Below are positions 1 to 6,417 of a stretch of 7,248 bases of DNA, in pieces. How positions within the stretch are numbered: position 1 is the first letter of the stretch; each line of letters opens with the position of its first letter. Under the pieces are notes generated by a model that worked only from the letters and a program-made list of their open reading frames with translations, searched no databases and was not told the DNA's origin. Source of the DNA: Rhodospirillales bacterium (GTDB lineage: Bacteria; Pseudomonadota; Alphaproteobacteria; CACIAM-22H2); assembly GCA_016195145.1 (NCBI GenBank), contig JACQAF010000190.1, positions 1 to 7,248 of the forward strand. Reading direction: 5' to 3'. A program made the translations under genes and the position numbers.

Positions 1-1250
1 CTGCGCTCGACGATGCGCAGCTGGCGGCGAATCCCGCCGATATCGCGCCGATTGGGCTGGAACGGAAAGCTCGCGATATTGCTCGGAGGGGAATCGCCGT
101 ACGGGCGGTCGCACGCGGACACGTCGTCGCGGAACTTGCCGGGGCAGCCCGAGGTGCGGAAGGGGATACCGGAATCGACGATGGCGTCGAACTCGGCCGA
201 CGGCAGGCCGAAATCGGTCACCCGGCCATGCTCGTCGAAGCCCATATGTTCGATGCGCACGCCCATGTAATCGATCAGGTAGCGCGCTATCTGTACGCGC
301 CGCCACTGGTCGCGCGGCGTCGCCGGCAGGTGATCCATCAGCGACCCTTTCTCGGGGAAGAAGCAGAACATGTGGCTGTGGCCGCCGCGATCCTTGATCG
401 CCTGCACCTGGGTCAAGCATTCGTATTCGGTTTCGCCCATGCCGACGATCAGGTGCATGCCGATCTTTTCCGGCCCGAAGATGTCGCGCGCGTCTTCGAG
501 AATCTCCCAGTATTTGCGCCAGCTATGCGGCGACTGGACGCCGCGGCCGCGCGTGCGGTCAAAAAGCTCGGGCGTGCAGGCGTCGAGCGCCACGGTGAAG
601 ATATCGGCGCCGAGATCCTTGAGCGCCTGCACGTCGGCCCGTGTCATCGTCGTCGGGTTGGACAGGATCGAGACCGGCACCGTCTCGGGCGACACCCGGT
701 CGGTCCATATCTTGAGGACCGTTTTCGTGTCCTCATCCGAGTTCGGATGGGTGATCATGCTGATGCACATGCGGTGGAACGGCGTCTTGTCGCCGTCGCG
801 GGCGACGATATCGGCCACCTGCGCCATCGGCACCGCCGGCCAGTCGACGCGGATGAAGTTGCGGTCGGCGTAATCGCGCTCCGCCTCGCGATGCCGGGCG
901 AGCCCGCAATAGGCGCAGTTGGCGCGGCAACCCTCGGGGTAGGAGAGCAGCAGGTTGAGGCAGCGCGTGCAGGCGCAGCGATACATGTTGCCCTTCATGA
1001 TGCCGAGCGTGATCGCCGCCGCGGTCGACATCTGCACGTATTCGGGGCTGCGCATATGCGGCGTCAGGGTATTGTAGTTGGGAACGTAGACGCCGGTCGG
1101 CGGCACATCGTTCGCCTTGACCCGGCCGCCGTTACGCATCTCGGGCGGGATGGCCGCCGGCGTTCGCGGCTGCATCATCTCGCGCGGATTGAAATCGAGC
1201 CCGGCGGACCCGTTATCGACCGGCAGATTCTCGTTCTTGACGCAACCCAT
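1..1250 (-). CDS. lipS2: Radical SAM protein, probable LipS-type lipoyl synthase component (3' end cut off)
   Basis: Reads as 416 residues from ATG at 1250 and is still open at the window edge, so the C-terminus is missing. A radical SAM cluster motif CRANCAYC (C108, C112, C115) is preceded by a second cysteine group, C92, C94 and C97 (RCACTRC), which could hold an auxiliary iron-sulfur cluster acting as sulfur donor. Further cysteines lie near the end (SGCP at about 368-371 and ACDRPYGD at about 379-386). It resembles proteins often labelled biotin-synthase-like. The neighbouring lipT-like gene and second radical SAM gene point instead to LipS1/LipS2, which jointly insert two sulfurs into protein-bound octanoate. 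The start is 17 bases after the lipT stop, with AGGGAAGG (1268-1261) as ribosome site. The S1/S2 numbering follows my recollection of gene order in sulfur oxidisers and could be swapped. Confidence 0.75.
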   Translation of the reverse strand, partial: MGCVKNENLPVDNGSAGLDFNPREMMQPRTPAAIPPEMRNGGRVKANDVPPTGVYVPNYNTLTPHMRSPEYVQMSTAAAITLGIMKGNMYRCACTRCLNLLLSYPEGCRANCAYCGLARHREAERDYADRNFIRVDWPAVPMAQVADIVARDGDKTPFHRMCISMITHPNSDEDTKTVLKIWTDRVSPETVPVSILSNPTTMTRADVQALKDLGADIFTVALDACTPELFDRTRGRGVQSPHSWRKYWEILEDARDIFGPEKIGMHLIVGMGETEYECLTQVQAIKDRGGHSHMFCFFPEKGSLMDHLPATPRDQWRRVQIARYLIDYMGVRIEHMGFDEHGRVTDFGLPSAEFDAIVDSGIPFRTSGCPGKFRDDVSACDRPYGDSPPSNIASFPFQPNRRDIGGIRRQLRIVER

Positions 1251-1267
1251 AACGTATTTTCCTTCCC

Positions 1268-2329
1268 TTATGCCGCCCAGTATTCGGGATAAGCAATCCA
1301 GCCACGGCGCAGGGCTGCGCGGTCCGGCCCGCCCTCGGCGTAGCGCGCCAGCAGATCGCGCCGGCGACGCAGCGCCCGGACCAAGGCCGGCCCGAACACC
1401 TCTTCCACTTCTTCCGAGTAATCATCCAGCGCCGCTGCCGCGCCGGCAAGCCATGCCGTCGCCGCCCGGCCGGCCAGCCGCCCCGTCTGCACCGCCGCCG
1501 CGATGCCGGCCCCGGTGACCGGGTTGGCGAGCCCGCCCGCATCGCCGGCCAGCAGCACCGGCACCTCGCCCAGCCGCCCGGTCAACCGTACGAGCCCGCC
1601 GACCGGAATCGCGCCGCCGGTAAAGCCGAGAACGTCGCGCCCGACCCGGCCTTCGTCGGCCAGCCGGGCATGCAGCCCGTCGAGCAACGGCTTGAGCCGA
1701 GCCCGCGCAGCGGGATTGGCGCCGATGCCGAGATTGGCCTCGTCCCCTTGCGGGAACAGCCACGCATAACCGCCGGGAATCTCAGCCGAGAGGAAAATAT
1801 CTGTCGCGTCGTGCGGGCGCAGCAGCCGGACGCGGACCTGGCGCGTCTCGACCAGCTCGCGATTGACGCTGCCGATGGCGCGTCCGCATGGGGAGCGCGG
1901 CCCGTCGGCGCCGACAACAATGTGCGGCGCCAGCCTGGTTCCGTCGGCGAGCGTCGCCGTGCCCGTTGCATCGAGGGCGCGCAGCGGCGCCCCGAACCGG
2001 CATTCGGCCCCGGCGGCGACAGCGCGGGCGACGAGCGTCGCATCGAACGCGGCGCGGTCGATCATCCGGCCCTTGAAATCGGGGGTCGCGTCGCCGGACG
2101 CATCCTCGAGGAAGGTTTCCATGCGGCCGATGCGCTGGTTGGTGACCGTGTCGAGCGCGCCCAGTTCCTGATCGAGCATGCCGGGCACGAACTCGGCGCA
2201 CTGGACCGGCCGCCCTGCCTCGGTTCGCCGGTCGACAGCAAGAACGCGCACGCCGGCGCGCGCCGCCGCTTCCGCCGCCGCGGCCCCCGCCGGGCCCAGC
2301 CCGACGATGAGGACGTCCGGCCCCATCAT
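1268..2329 (-). CDS. lipT: FAD-dependent oxidoreductase, geranylgeranyl-reductase family, probable LipT
   Basis: A 353-residue flavoprotein. The N-terminus carries the FAD dinucleotide fold GLGPAG (about residues 10-15), ending in the acidic residue D33 after a beta strand. A GADGPRS segment lies near 140-146. The second FAD signature AGDAGGLANPVTGAGI lies near 261-276, and a GGYAWLFP stretch typical of geranylgeranyl-reductase relatives lies near 186-193. No signal peptide or membrane segment is visible, so it should be cytoplasmic. It sits between two radical SAM genes, as lipT does in bacterial lipS1/lipS2 clusters, where it is thought to be an electron-transfer partner of lipoate assembly; that role is inferred, not visible. 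The start is the ATGATG at 2329, whose ATGA overlaps the TGA stop of the upstream gene, with AAGGCGGG just upstream. A TTG at 2338 is a weaker alternative. A prenyl reductase for lipid synthesis is the main competing reading. Confidence 0.78.
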   Translation of the reverse strand: MMGPDVLIVGLGPAGAAAAEAAARAGVRVLAVDRRTEAGRPVQCAEFVPGMLDQELGALDTVTNQRIGRMETFLEDASGDATPDFKGRMIDRAAFDATLVARAVAAGAECRFGAPLRALDATGTATLADGTRLAPHIVVGADGPRSPCGRAIGSVNRELVETRQVRVRLLRPHDATDIFLSAEIPGGYAWLFPQGDEANLGIGANPAARARLKPLLDGLHARLADEGRVGRDVLGFTGGAIPVGGLVRLTGRLGEVPVLLAGDAGGLANPVTGAGIAAAVQTGRLAGRAATAWLAGAAAALDDYSEEVEEVFGPALVRALRRRRDLLARYAEGGPDRAALRRGWIAYPEYWAA

Positions 2330-3357
2330 GCGGCGCAACCCGCCTTGAAGCTGATCGAGCCGCCGACCTTGATCGAGCAGCAGGCATGCGCCTGATCGAC
2401 CGGGCGGCCGACCTCGCGCGCCACGGCGACCGCGCCGTCAGCCGGAAAGGCGATGCCGTCGAGCCCCGCCATCACCGCATAGGCATCGACCGCCCGCTTG
2501 TGCAGGCCGGCCGGGCGGGCACAGCCGAGCAAGACCTGCTTGTCGGGCAGGCGGCGGCGGGCGTCGAGGAACAGCCGTCCGACCGCGTGCGCATCGGGGG
2601 TCATGAACGTGCCCGCCTTGGCGTAAAACGGCATGACAATTACCAGCACCAGGGCGGTGACCCCGTGCCGCGACACGATGTCGAGCGCATTGTATTCGCC
2701 GAGGATGCGGCCGTAATGCAGGCCGATGACGATATGCGGCACGATCTCCATTTTCGTCGTGCACAGGGCGGCGAGCGTCGCCTCGAAATCGGCGACCGGC
2801 CGGTCGAGCTTGTAAACGTCGCGGATTGTCTCGTCGCTGCCGATCACGTCCATCATCGCCGTATCGACGCCCGCCGATTCCATCAGCCGGGCCCGCCGCT
2901 CGTCGAGCAGCGCGGTATGCATTGCGATCTTGAGATGGGGAAATTCGCGCTTGAGCTTCTCGACCGTCGGGTAATAGCGCTCGTAGGGCACCTCGTTGCG
3001 CTTGTTCGACCCGCCCGACAGCAGAAAGCCCTGCAAGTCCTGCAGCAGGACCAGATCGCGCACCTTCTGTTCGAGCATCTCGGGCGTCGTCGCCGGGATC
3101 ATCGGCTCGAGGATTTTCGCCTGACAGTGGTCGCAATTGAGGCCGCAAGCCCCGGCGGTGATCGAGAAGGCCGGAAAACTGTTCTTGCCGCAGCCCTCGA
3201 TCTCCCCGCCGGTATATTCCTTGAAGGTCGGGGTCGAAAACCGGATCGGCCGCCCGGCGACCGCGTGCGCCCCGCCTTCGCAGGCCGAAACCAGCGCAGG
3301 ATCGAAGGGTACGTCCTCAAGCGCCTCGATTCCGGCGATTCTGTCGAGCCAATTCAT
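2326..3357 (-). CDS. lipS1: Radical SAM protein, probable LipS-type lipoyl synthase component
   Basis: A 343-residue soluble protein. The radical SAM motif is CGLNCDHC (C71, C75, C78). C26 and C56 lie before it, and an unusual cysteine-rich end (ACCSIK, then AGCAA at the very C-terminus) could ligate a second cluster. It lacks the N-terminal cysteine pattern of classical LipA, and nothing around it suggests biotin synthesis. As first gene of a three-gene unit with a LipT-like flavoprotein and a second, clearly different radical SAM protein, it fits the two-protein lipoyl synthase LipS1/LipS2 known from archaea and sulfur-oxidising bacteria. The ATG at 3357 is preceded by a modest purine-rich site (GGGGAAACGGGG), and its TGA overlaps the lipT start by four bases, implying translational coupling. 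The upstream gap holds an AT-rich candidate operator. Which of the two radical SAM proteins is S1 cannot be decided from sequence alone here. Confidence 0.72.
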   Translation of the reverse strand: MNWLDRIAGIEALEDVPFDPALVSACEGGAHAVAGRPIRFSTPTFKEYTGGEIEGCGKNSFPAFSITAGACGLNCDHCQAKILEPMIPATTPEMLEQKVRDLVLLQDLQGFLLSGGSNKRNEVPYERYYPTVEKLKREFPHLKIAMHTALLDERRARLMESAGVDTAMMDVIGSDETIRDVYKLDRPVADFEATLAALCTTKMEIVPHIVIGLHYGRILGEYNALDIVSRHGVTALVLVIVMPFYAKAGTFMTPDAHAVGRLFLDARRRLPDKQVLLGCARPAGLHKRAVDAYAVMAGLDGIAFPADGAVAVAREVGRPVDQAHACCSIKVGGSISFKAGCAA

Positions 3358-3392
3358 CCCCGTTTCCCCATTCGGCGCGGTGTCCGGCGCGA

Positions 3393-3414
3393 TTATTCAA
3401 TAATTCTAATATAA
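3393..3414 (-). promoter_or_regulatory. AT-rich imperfect palindrome upstream of the lip genes, candidate operator/promoter
   Basis: This AT-rich block stands out in the otherwise GC-rich 133-base gap between the deacetylase stop (3491) and the first lip start (3357). Read on the - strand it begins TTATATTAGAA (3414-3404), continues with an AATT core and ends in ATAA, so the arms TTAT/ATAA and the core are self-complementary. The same 11-mer occurs upstream of fccA. TATATT (3413-3408) could serve as a -10 box for the lip operon, but no convincing -35 is visible. A repressor of the ArsR type that senses sulfur compounds is a plausible ligand, since such regulators control shdr and sox genes in other sulfur oxidisers; no regulator gene is in the window. 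Confidence 0.5.
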
Positions 3415-3490
3415 GGGTAGCACGACTGAGTTGAGGCCCCCAATACCGAAATCGTATCCGCCCTGTCGCCGGCCTATCGTCAGCCGGAAA

Positions 3491-4603
3491 TCAGGCCAGC
3501 AGGACAGCCGCCACGGCGGCGCGCACCGGGTCGCGGACCGGGCCCGGCCGCGGCGGGTCGGCAAGCGTGGTGAACCACCGCTCGGGCCGGCCCTCGTCTT
3601 CGAGGTCCTCGAAGTTCCAGTCGAGGCCGCGCAAGACCTCTTCGGCCGCCGGCGGCAGGCGGTCCGGGATGGGATAGCGGTTGAGCGTCGCCCAGACGCC
3701 GGCCCAGCAGCGCGCCGTCGCCCACGGATTATACCCACCGCCGCCGAGGATCAGCGTTCGTGGCGCAAGCCCGGCCAGCCGCGCCACCGCCCGCCACAGC
3801 GCCCCGTTCGACAGCGACAGGCGGGTCAGCGGGTCCTCGGCCAGCGCATCGGCCCCGCAGGTGACGACCACCGCGTCGGGCGCGAAACGCCGGGCGAGCG
3901 GCAGGAACGCCTCGTCGATCGCCAAATCCATCTCGCTGTCGTTGAACCCGGCCGGCACCGGCAGGTTGCGCGCGTTGCCGCCGGCGCGGTCGGCCAAGCC
4001 CCCGGTGTTGGGCCAGCGCCCGGCCTCGTGCACCGACACCATGAACACCCGCGGATCGCCAGCAAACGCCAGCTCGACCCCGTCGCCGTGATGACCGTCG
4101 ATATCGGCGTAGAACACGCGCCCGAGGCCGGCGTCGAGCAGCGCGTAGATCGCCAGCACCGGATCGTTGAAATAGCAGAAGCCGCTCGCCCGGTCGCGCC
4201 GCCCGTGATGCGTCCCGCCCGCCGGATAATAGGCCGTGCCGCCGGCCGCGACATGCCGCGCCGCGGCGATCGCCCCGCCGCAACAGAACGCCGCGCGGTC
4301 GTAGACAGTCTCGAACCAGGGGTTTTCAAGCGTGCCTATGGCGTAGCGTTCGCGGATCTCGACCGGCACCCGCTTGTCGCGCTGGGCTCGGCGCAGGGCG
4401 GCGATATAGGCGGGATCATGGAAGCGGGCGAGTTCGGCCTCGCTCGCCATCGGACTTTCGACATAACGCCCGGCGGGCAGCCAGTCGAGACGCTCGCACA
4501 GATCGATCACCGCCGCGACGCGGGCGATACCGAGCGGATGGGTCTTCGGGTAGCCGCGCCGGCAAAAAATCTCGCCGCCGAAAAACAGGGGATCGGCGGT
4601 CAC
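3491..4603 (-). CDS. Histone-deacetylase superfamily zinc amidohydrolase, AcuC-like
   Basis: A 370-residue protein, the usual AcuC size, with an intact active site. The catalytic histidine pair is H132-H133 in THHGRRDRASGFCYFND. The zinc ligands are D169 and H171 in DIDGHHGDG and D252 in CGAD. The transition-state tyrosine is Y291 in GGGGYNPWATARCW. The fold starts within the first residues (PLFFGGEIFCRRGYPKTHP), which fixes the start at GTG 4603. That GTG overlaps the TGA of the diiron gene (GTGA); the next in-frame Met is residue 52, which would cut into the fold. The frame stays open upstream to 5200, but that part is arginine- and alanine-rich antigenic noise over the previous gene. Family members remove acetyl groups from lysine (acetyl-CoA synthetase for AcuC) or from acetylated polyamines; which substrate applies here is unknown. 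Last gene of the flavin/diiron/deacetylase unit, with no strong terminator seen after it. Confidence 0.88.
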   Translation of the reverse strand: MTADPLFFGGEIFCRRGYPKTHPLGIARVAAVIDLCERLDWLPAGRYVESPMASEAELARFHDPAYIAALRRAQRDKRVPVEIRERYAIGTLENPWFETVYDRAAFCCGGAIAAARHVAAGGTAYYPAGGTHHGRRDRASGFCYFNDPVLAIYALLDAGLGRVFYADIDGHHGDGVELAFAGDPRVFMVSVHEAGRWPNTGGLADRAGGNARNLPVPAGFNDSEMDLAIDEAFLPLARRFAPDAVVVTCGADALAEDPLTRLSLSNGALWRAVARLAGLAPRTLILGGGGYNPWATARCWAGVWATLNRYPIPDRLPPAAEEVLRGLDWNFEDLEDEGRPERWFTTLADPPRPGPVRDPVRAAVAAVLLA

Positions 4604-5163
4604 GCGGTAGCAGGCGTCGGGGTCAGGCCGAGATCGGCGAGGGTCGAGAGCGCCGGCCGTACGCAGGCGGCGACGAAGGCCCGGCGCTGCGGACAGGCGC
4701 GGGCAGCAGCAGCCGCGCGCGCCGAATCCGGAAGGCCGAGCGTCGCCAGGCTCGCCGGGGTCGGATAAAGCGTCGCGTTGAGAAACAGCCGCATCAGGCC
4801 GCGCACGACCAGCGGCAGGGCGGCGCGCGCCGCCGGCCCCATCGCCGGCAGGCGTTCGGCGAGAAATCGCCGCGCCGCCGCGATATGGCGCGCCTCGTCG
4901 CGATGGTGGAGCCAGAGGATCTGCCGCGCCACCGGGCAGATCGCCTCGCCCTGGCGCAACGCCCGGGTCGCCAAAGCGTCGGTCACCGCCTCGCCGACAA
5001 ACGTCATCGCCCAGAAGGCGGCCCCGTCGGGCCGCAGGCGCAGCGCCGTCCAGGTGAGAAATCGTGTCGGCCCGAGGAGATCGATGCCGCCGAGCCCGGC
5101 GCGCTCGATCGCATCGAGGAACATCAGGCCGTGGCCAGCCTCCTCGCGCACTTCTTGCAGCAT
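4600..5163 (-). CDS. AurF-like diiron oxygenase, N-terminally short, possibly a gene remnant
   Basis: From ATG 5163 it gives 187 residues that match the C-terminal two-thirds of AurF-type (p-aminobenzoate N-oxygenase) diiron proteins. Metal-ligand patterns are E8-x2-H11 (EEAGH), E58 in FVGEAV, and H86-x3-E90-x2-H93 in LHHRDEARH. These correspond to AurF E136/H139, E196, H223, E227 and H230. The first ligand of the family (AurF E101) should lie about 35 residues before E8, and no open frame supplies it. The frame stays open to 5262, but that extension is arginine-rich and overlaps the 3' end of the flavin gene, so I reject it. ATG 5163 overlaps the stop of a 19-codon ORF (TAATG), and no good ribosome site precedes it. 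The stop overlaps the deacetylase GTG. Either a deletion and frameshift removed the N-terminus, or it is a minimal variant. Confidence 0.55.
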   Translation of the reverse strand: MLQEVREEAGHGLMFLDAIERAGLGGIDLLGPTRFLTWTALRLRPDGAAFWAMTFVGEAVTDALATRALRQGEAICPVARQILWLHHRDEARHIAAARRFLAERLPAMGPAARAALPLVVRGLMRLFLNATLYPTPASLATLGLPDSARAAAAARACPQRRAFVAACVRPALSTLADLGLTPTPATA

Positions 5164-5222
5164 TACGCGCGTCGCTCGTAATCGGCGCCCGCCGCCGCAA
5201 GCCGGTCGAGCGGCGCGCTCAT
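5163..5222 (-). CDS. Very short coupled ORF, possible remnant of the diiron gene's true N-terminus
   Basis: ATG 5222 opens a 19-residue frame (MSAPLDRLAAAGADYERRA) and stops at TAA 5165-5163. Its ATGA overlaps the TGA of the flavin oxidoreductase, exactly the coupling seen at the other junctions in this unit. Its TAA overlaps the ATG of the diiron frame (TAATG). The position suggests this is the genuine start site of the diiron gene, now in a different frame from the conserved part; joined across a frameshift, the sequence would continue ERRA-R-VMLQEVREEAGH. It could also be a real leader ORF whose translation drives reinitiation. No function can be assigned to the peptide. Confidence 0.35.
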   Translation of the reverse strand: MSAPLDRLAAAGADYERRA

Positions 5223-6283
5223 GCGAGTACCGCCGCCGGGCCGGGTGTCGCCGCATGGGCAAAATGCGGCAAAACCTTCTCGGCGATCAGATCGAGCGAA
5301 CGCAGGAGATCGGCCTGCGGCAGATCGCCGCCACCCAGCACGAGGCTTACCCGGTCGAGGCCGCTGCCGGCCAGCGCATCGAAGCGGCGGCGCAAATGGT
5401 CGGGATCGCCGATCGCCGAAAAACCCAGCGTCTCGAGCACCGGCACGCTCAGCGCCTTTTCGAGCAAGGGCGCGACCCAGCGAAAGCGCGCATAGTCTTC
5501 GTATCCTTCGAGCTGGCCGCGCACGAGCGGCCGGGTCAGTTCGAAAATCCGGCGGAACGCCCAGACGATGCCCGGCCCGGCCAGCGACCGGGCGCGCGAT
5601 TTATCGGTATCGCAGAATGCAGCGAGCGTATACGAGGTTTTCCCTTCCGGCCGCCGGGCGCGATAGCGCGCGAGATCGGCGGCCACCATCGGCCACGGCT
5701 TGAACGGCCCGGCGAGCACATCGAGGCCCTGCTCAGCAGCAAAATCGAAGCTTTCCGGGCTTACCGCCGCAAGCCAGCCGCGGGCGAGGCGCGGATCGGG
5801 CGTCGGCCGCAGGGCATAGCGCGCCTCGCCGCGTACCACCTCGCCGGTCCGCAGGATGTCGCGCAGCGCCGACAGATTCGTCTCCATGCGCGCCCGCGTT
5901 TCGCCCGATGGGATGCCAAAGCCGGCCAATTCGGTCTGGGTTACGCCGCGCCCGGCCCCCCACATGGCGCGGCCATGCGACAATAGATCGAGCGTCGCCA
6001 GCCGTTCGGCGACGCGCACCGGATCGTGAATCGACAACGGTACAATACCGAAACCGAGTTCGATGCGGCGCGTCTCGCGCGCCATCGCGGCGAGCAGCAT
6101 ATCCGGGCAGGCCGCGTTCGAATAGTCGCCGAGAAAATGATGCTCGGCGATCCACACGCCGTCGAAGCCGGCGGTGTCGGCCGCCCGCACCAGCGCGATA
6201 TTTTCTTCGACGATCTCGCCAAGATCGCAGCTTTGGCCTAGGCGCGGCGGCGACGCAAATTCGAGGAACAGATCGATTTTCAT
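5219..6283 (-). CDS. LLM-class flavin-dependent oxidoreductase (luciferase-like monooxygenase)
   Basis: A 354-residue luciferase-like TIM-barrel protein. Typical segments are the N-terminal strand MKIDLFLEF, AGFDGVWIAEHHF (about 38-50) with the EHH signature, the DPVRVAERLATLDLLSHGR block (about 87-105), GAGRG (about 109-113), and SAIGDPDHLRRRFDAL near the C-terminus, which fits the family's substrate-selection region. Members use reduced FMN or F420 to oxidise small molecules, including organosulfur compounds (SsuD, SfnG, DmoA), antibiotics and aldehydes. The exact substrate cannot be read here; an organosulfur compound would suit the sulfur-oxidation neighbourhood but is only a guess. ATG 6283 is the first codon of the conserved fold, with only a poor ribosome site upstream. 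It is first in a three-gene unit with overlapping ends and is divergent from fccA across 134 bases. No partner flavin reductase is present in the window. Confidence 0.85.
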   Translation of the reverse strand: MKIDLFLEFASPPRLGQSCDLGEIVEENIALVRAADTAGFDGVWIAEHHFLGDYSNAACPDMLLAAMARETRRIELGFGIVPLSIHDPVRVAERLATLDLLSHGRAMWGAGRGVTQTELAGFGIPSGETRARMETNLSALRDILRTGEVVRGEARYALRPTPDPRLARGWLAAVSPESFDFAAEQGLDVLAGPFKPWPMVAADLARYRARRPEGKTSYTLAAFCDTDKSRARSLAGPGIVWAFRRIFELTRPLVRGQLEGYEDYARFRWVAPLLEKALSVPVLETLGFSAIGDPDHLRRRFDALAGSGLDRVSLVLGGGDLPQADLLRSLDLIAEKVLPHFAHAATPGPAAVLA

Positions 6284-6341
6284 CGGAATGACGACAGTCT
6301 AGAACTCTTTCGGCCTTACACCAGCTTCGTTATATTAGAAA

Positions 6342-6347
6342 ATTATA
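6342..6347 (-). promoter_or_regulatory. Candidate -10 box for the flavin/diiron/deacetylase operon
   Basis: Reads as a perfect TATAAT on the - strand, 59 bases upstream of the flavin oxidoreductase ATG. A weak -35 match, TGGCTA (6370-6365), lies 17 bases further upstream. It sits inside the palindromic candidate operator. Confidence 0.35.
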
Positions 6348-6349
6348 GT
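6344..6349 (+). promoter_or_regulatory. Candidate -10 box for fccAB
   Basis: TATAGT matches the -10 consensus at five of six positions and lies 68 bases before the fccA start. No good -35 is visible at the right distance, which would fit a promoter needing an activator or a different sigma factor. It overlaps the - strand -10 candidate and the palindrome, so divergent transcription could be mutually exclusive. Confidence 0.28.
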
Positions 6350-6417
6350 ATGTTTTTTCTACCCTAGCCAACGAGATAACCAAGCAGGATAATCTGGCAA
6401 CGACAGGGAGGGTCCCC

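Larger units (their letters stand above)
6330..6351 (+). promoter_or_regulatory. AT-rich palindrome in the divergent fcc/flavin-gene gap, candidate shared operator
   Basis: TTATATTAGAA (6330-6340) repeats, in the same orientation relative to the downstream gene, the element found before the lip operon. Positions 6332-6351 (ATATTAGAAAATTATAGTAT) form a 20-base imperfect inverted repeat centred between 6341 and 6342, with 14 of 20 positions self-complementary. It lies near the middle of the 134-base gap between the flavin gene start (6283, - strand) and fccA (6418, + strand), in an AT-rich island within GC-rich DNA. Possible -10 boxes for both directions fall inside it, so a bound protein could block both promoters. 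Identity of the regulator is unknown; an ArsR-type sulfur sensor is a reasonable candidate. Confidence 0.5.

Noticed and set aside
228..1292. Long open frame on the + strand opposite the left radical SAM gene
   Set aside because: Arginine-, histidine- and alanine-rich translation without domains, exactly antisense to a gene with clear radical SAM motifs; a by-product of high GC.
1..3357. Biotin synthesis (BioB-like) reading of the radical SAM genes
   Set aside because: No other biotin genes nearby, the two radical SAM proteins differ from each other, and the flavoprotein between them fits lipoate assembly better.
2386..3414. 342-codon + strand open frame opposite the first lip gene
   Set aside because: No recognisable domain, and it mirrors the radical SAM gene on the other strand.
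3469..3487. CCGGC/GCCGG hairpin after the deacetylase gene as terminator
   Set aside because: Only a five-base stem with a nine-base loop and no T tract following; too weak to call.
3431..4768. 445-codon + strand open frame opposite the deacetylase
   Set aside because: Low-complexity Arg/Ala/Pro translation antisense to an intact HDAC-family gene with all catalytic residues.
4604..5200. In-frame N-terminal extension of the deacetylase giving 569 residues (possible fusion)
   Set aside because: The extension is another frame of the diiron gene and shows no domain; GTG 4603 with a GTGA overlap is the natural start and the family length fits without it.
5164..5262. 33-residue N-terminal extension of the diiron frame
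   Set aside because: Arginine-rich, overlaps the end of the flavin gene, and does not supply the missing metal-ligand glutamate.
4778..5986. 402-codon + strand open frame opposite the diiron and flavin genes
   Set aside because: Begins with arginine-rich noise and is antisense to two genes with conserved motifs.
3415..6366. Shared CTACCC/GGGTAG near both AT-rich elements as part of the operator
   Set aside because: It lies on opposite sides and at different distances from the 11-mer at the two sites, so it is probably coincidence.
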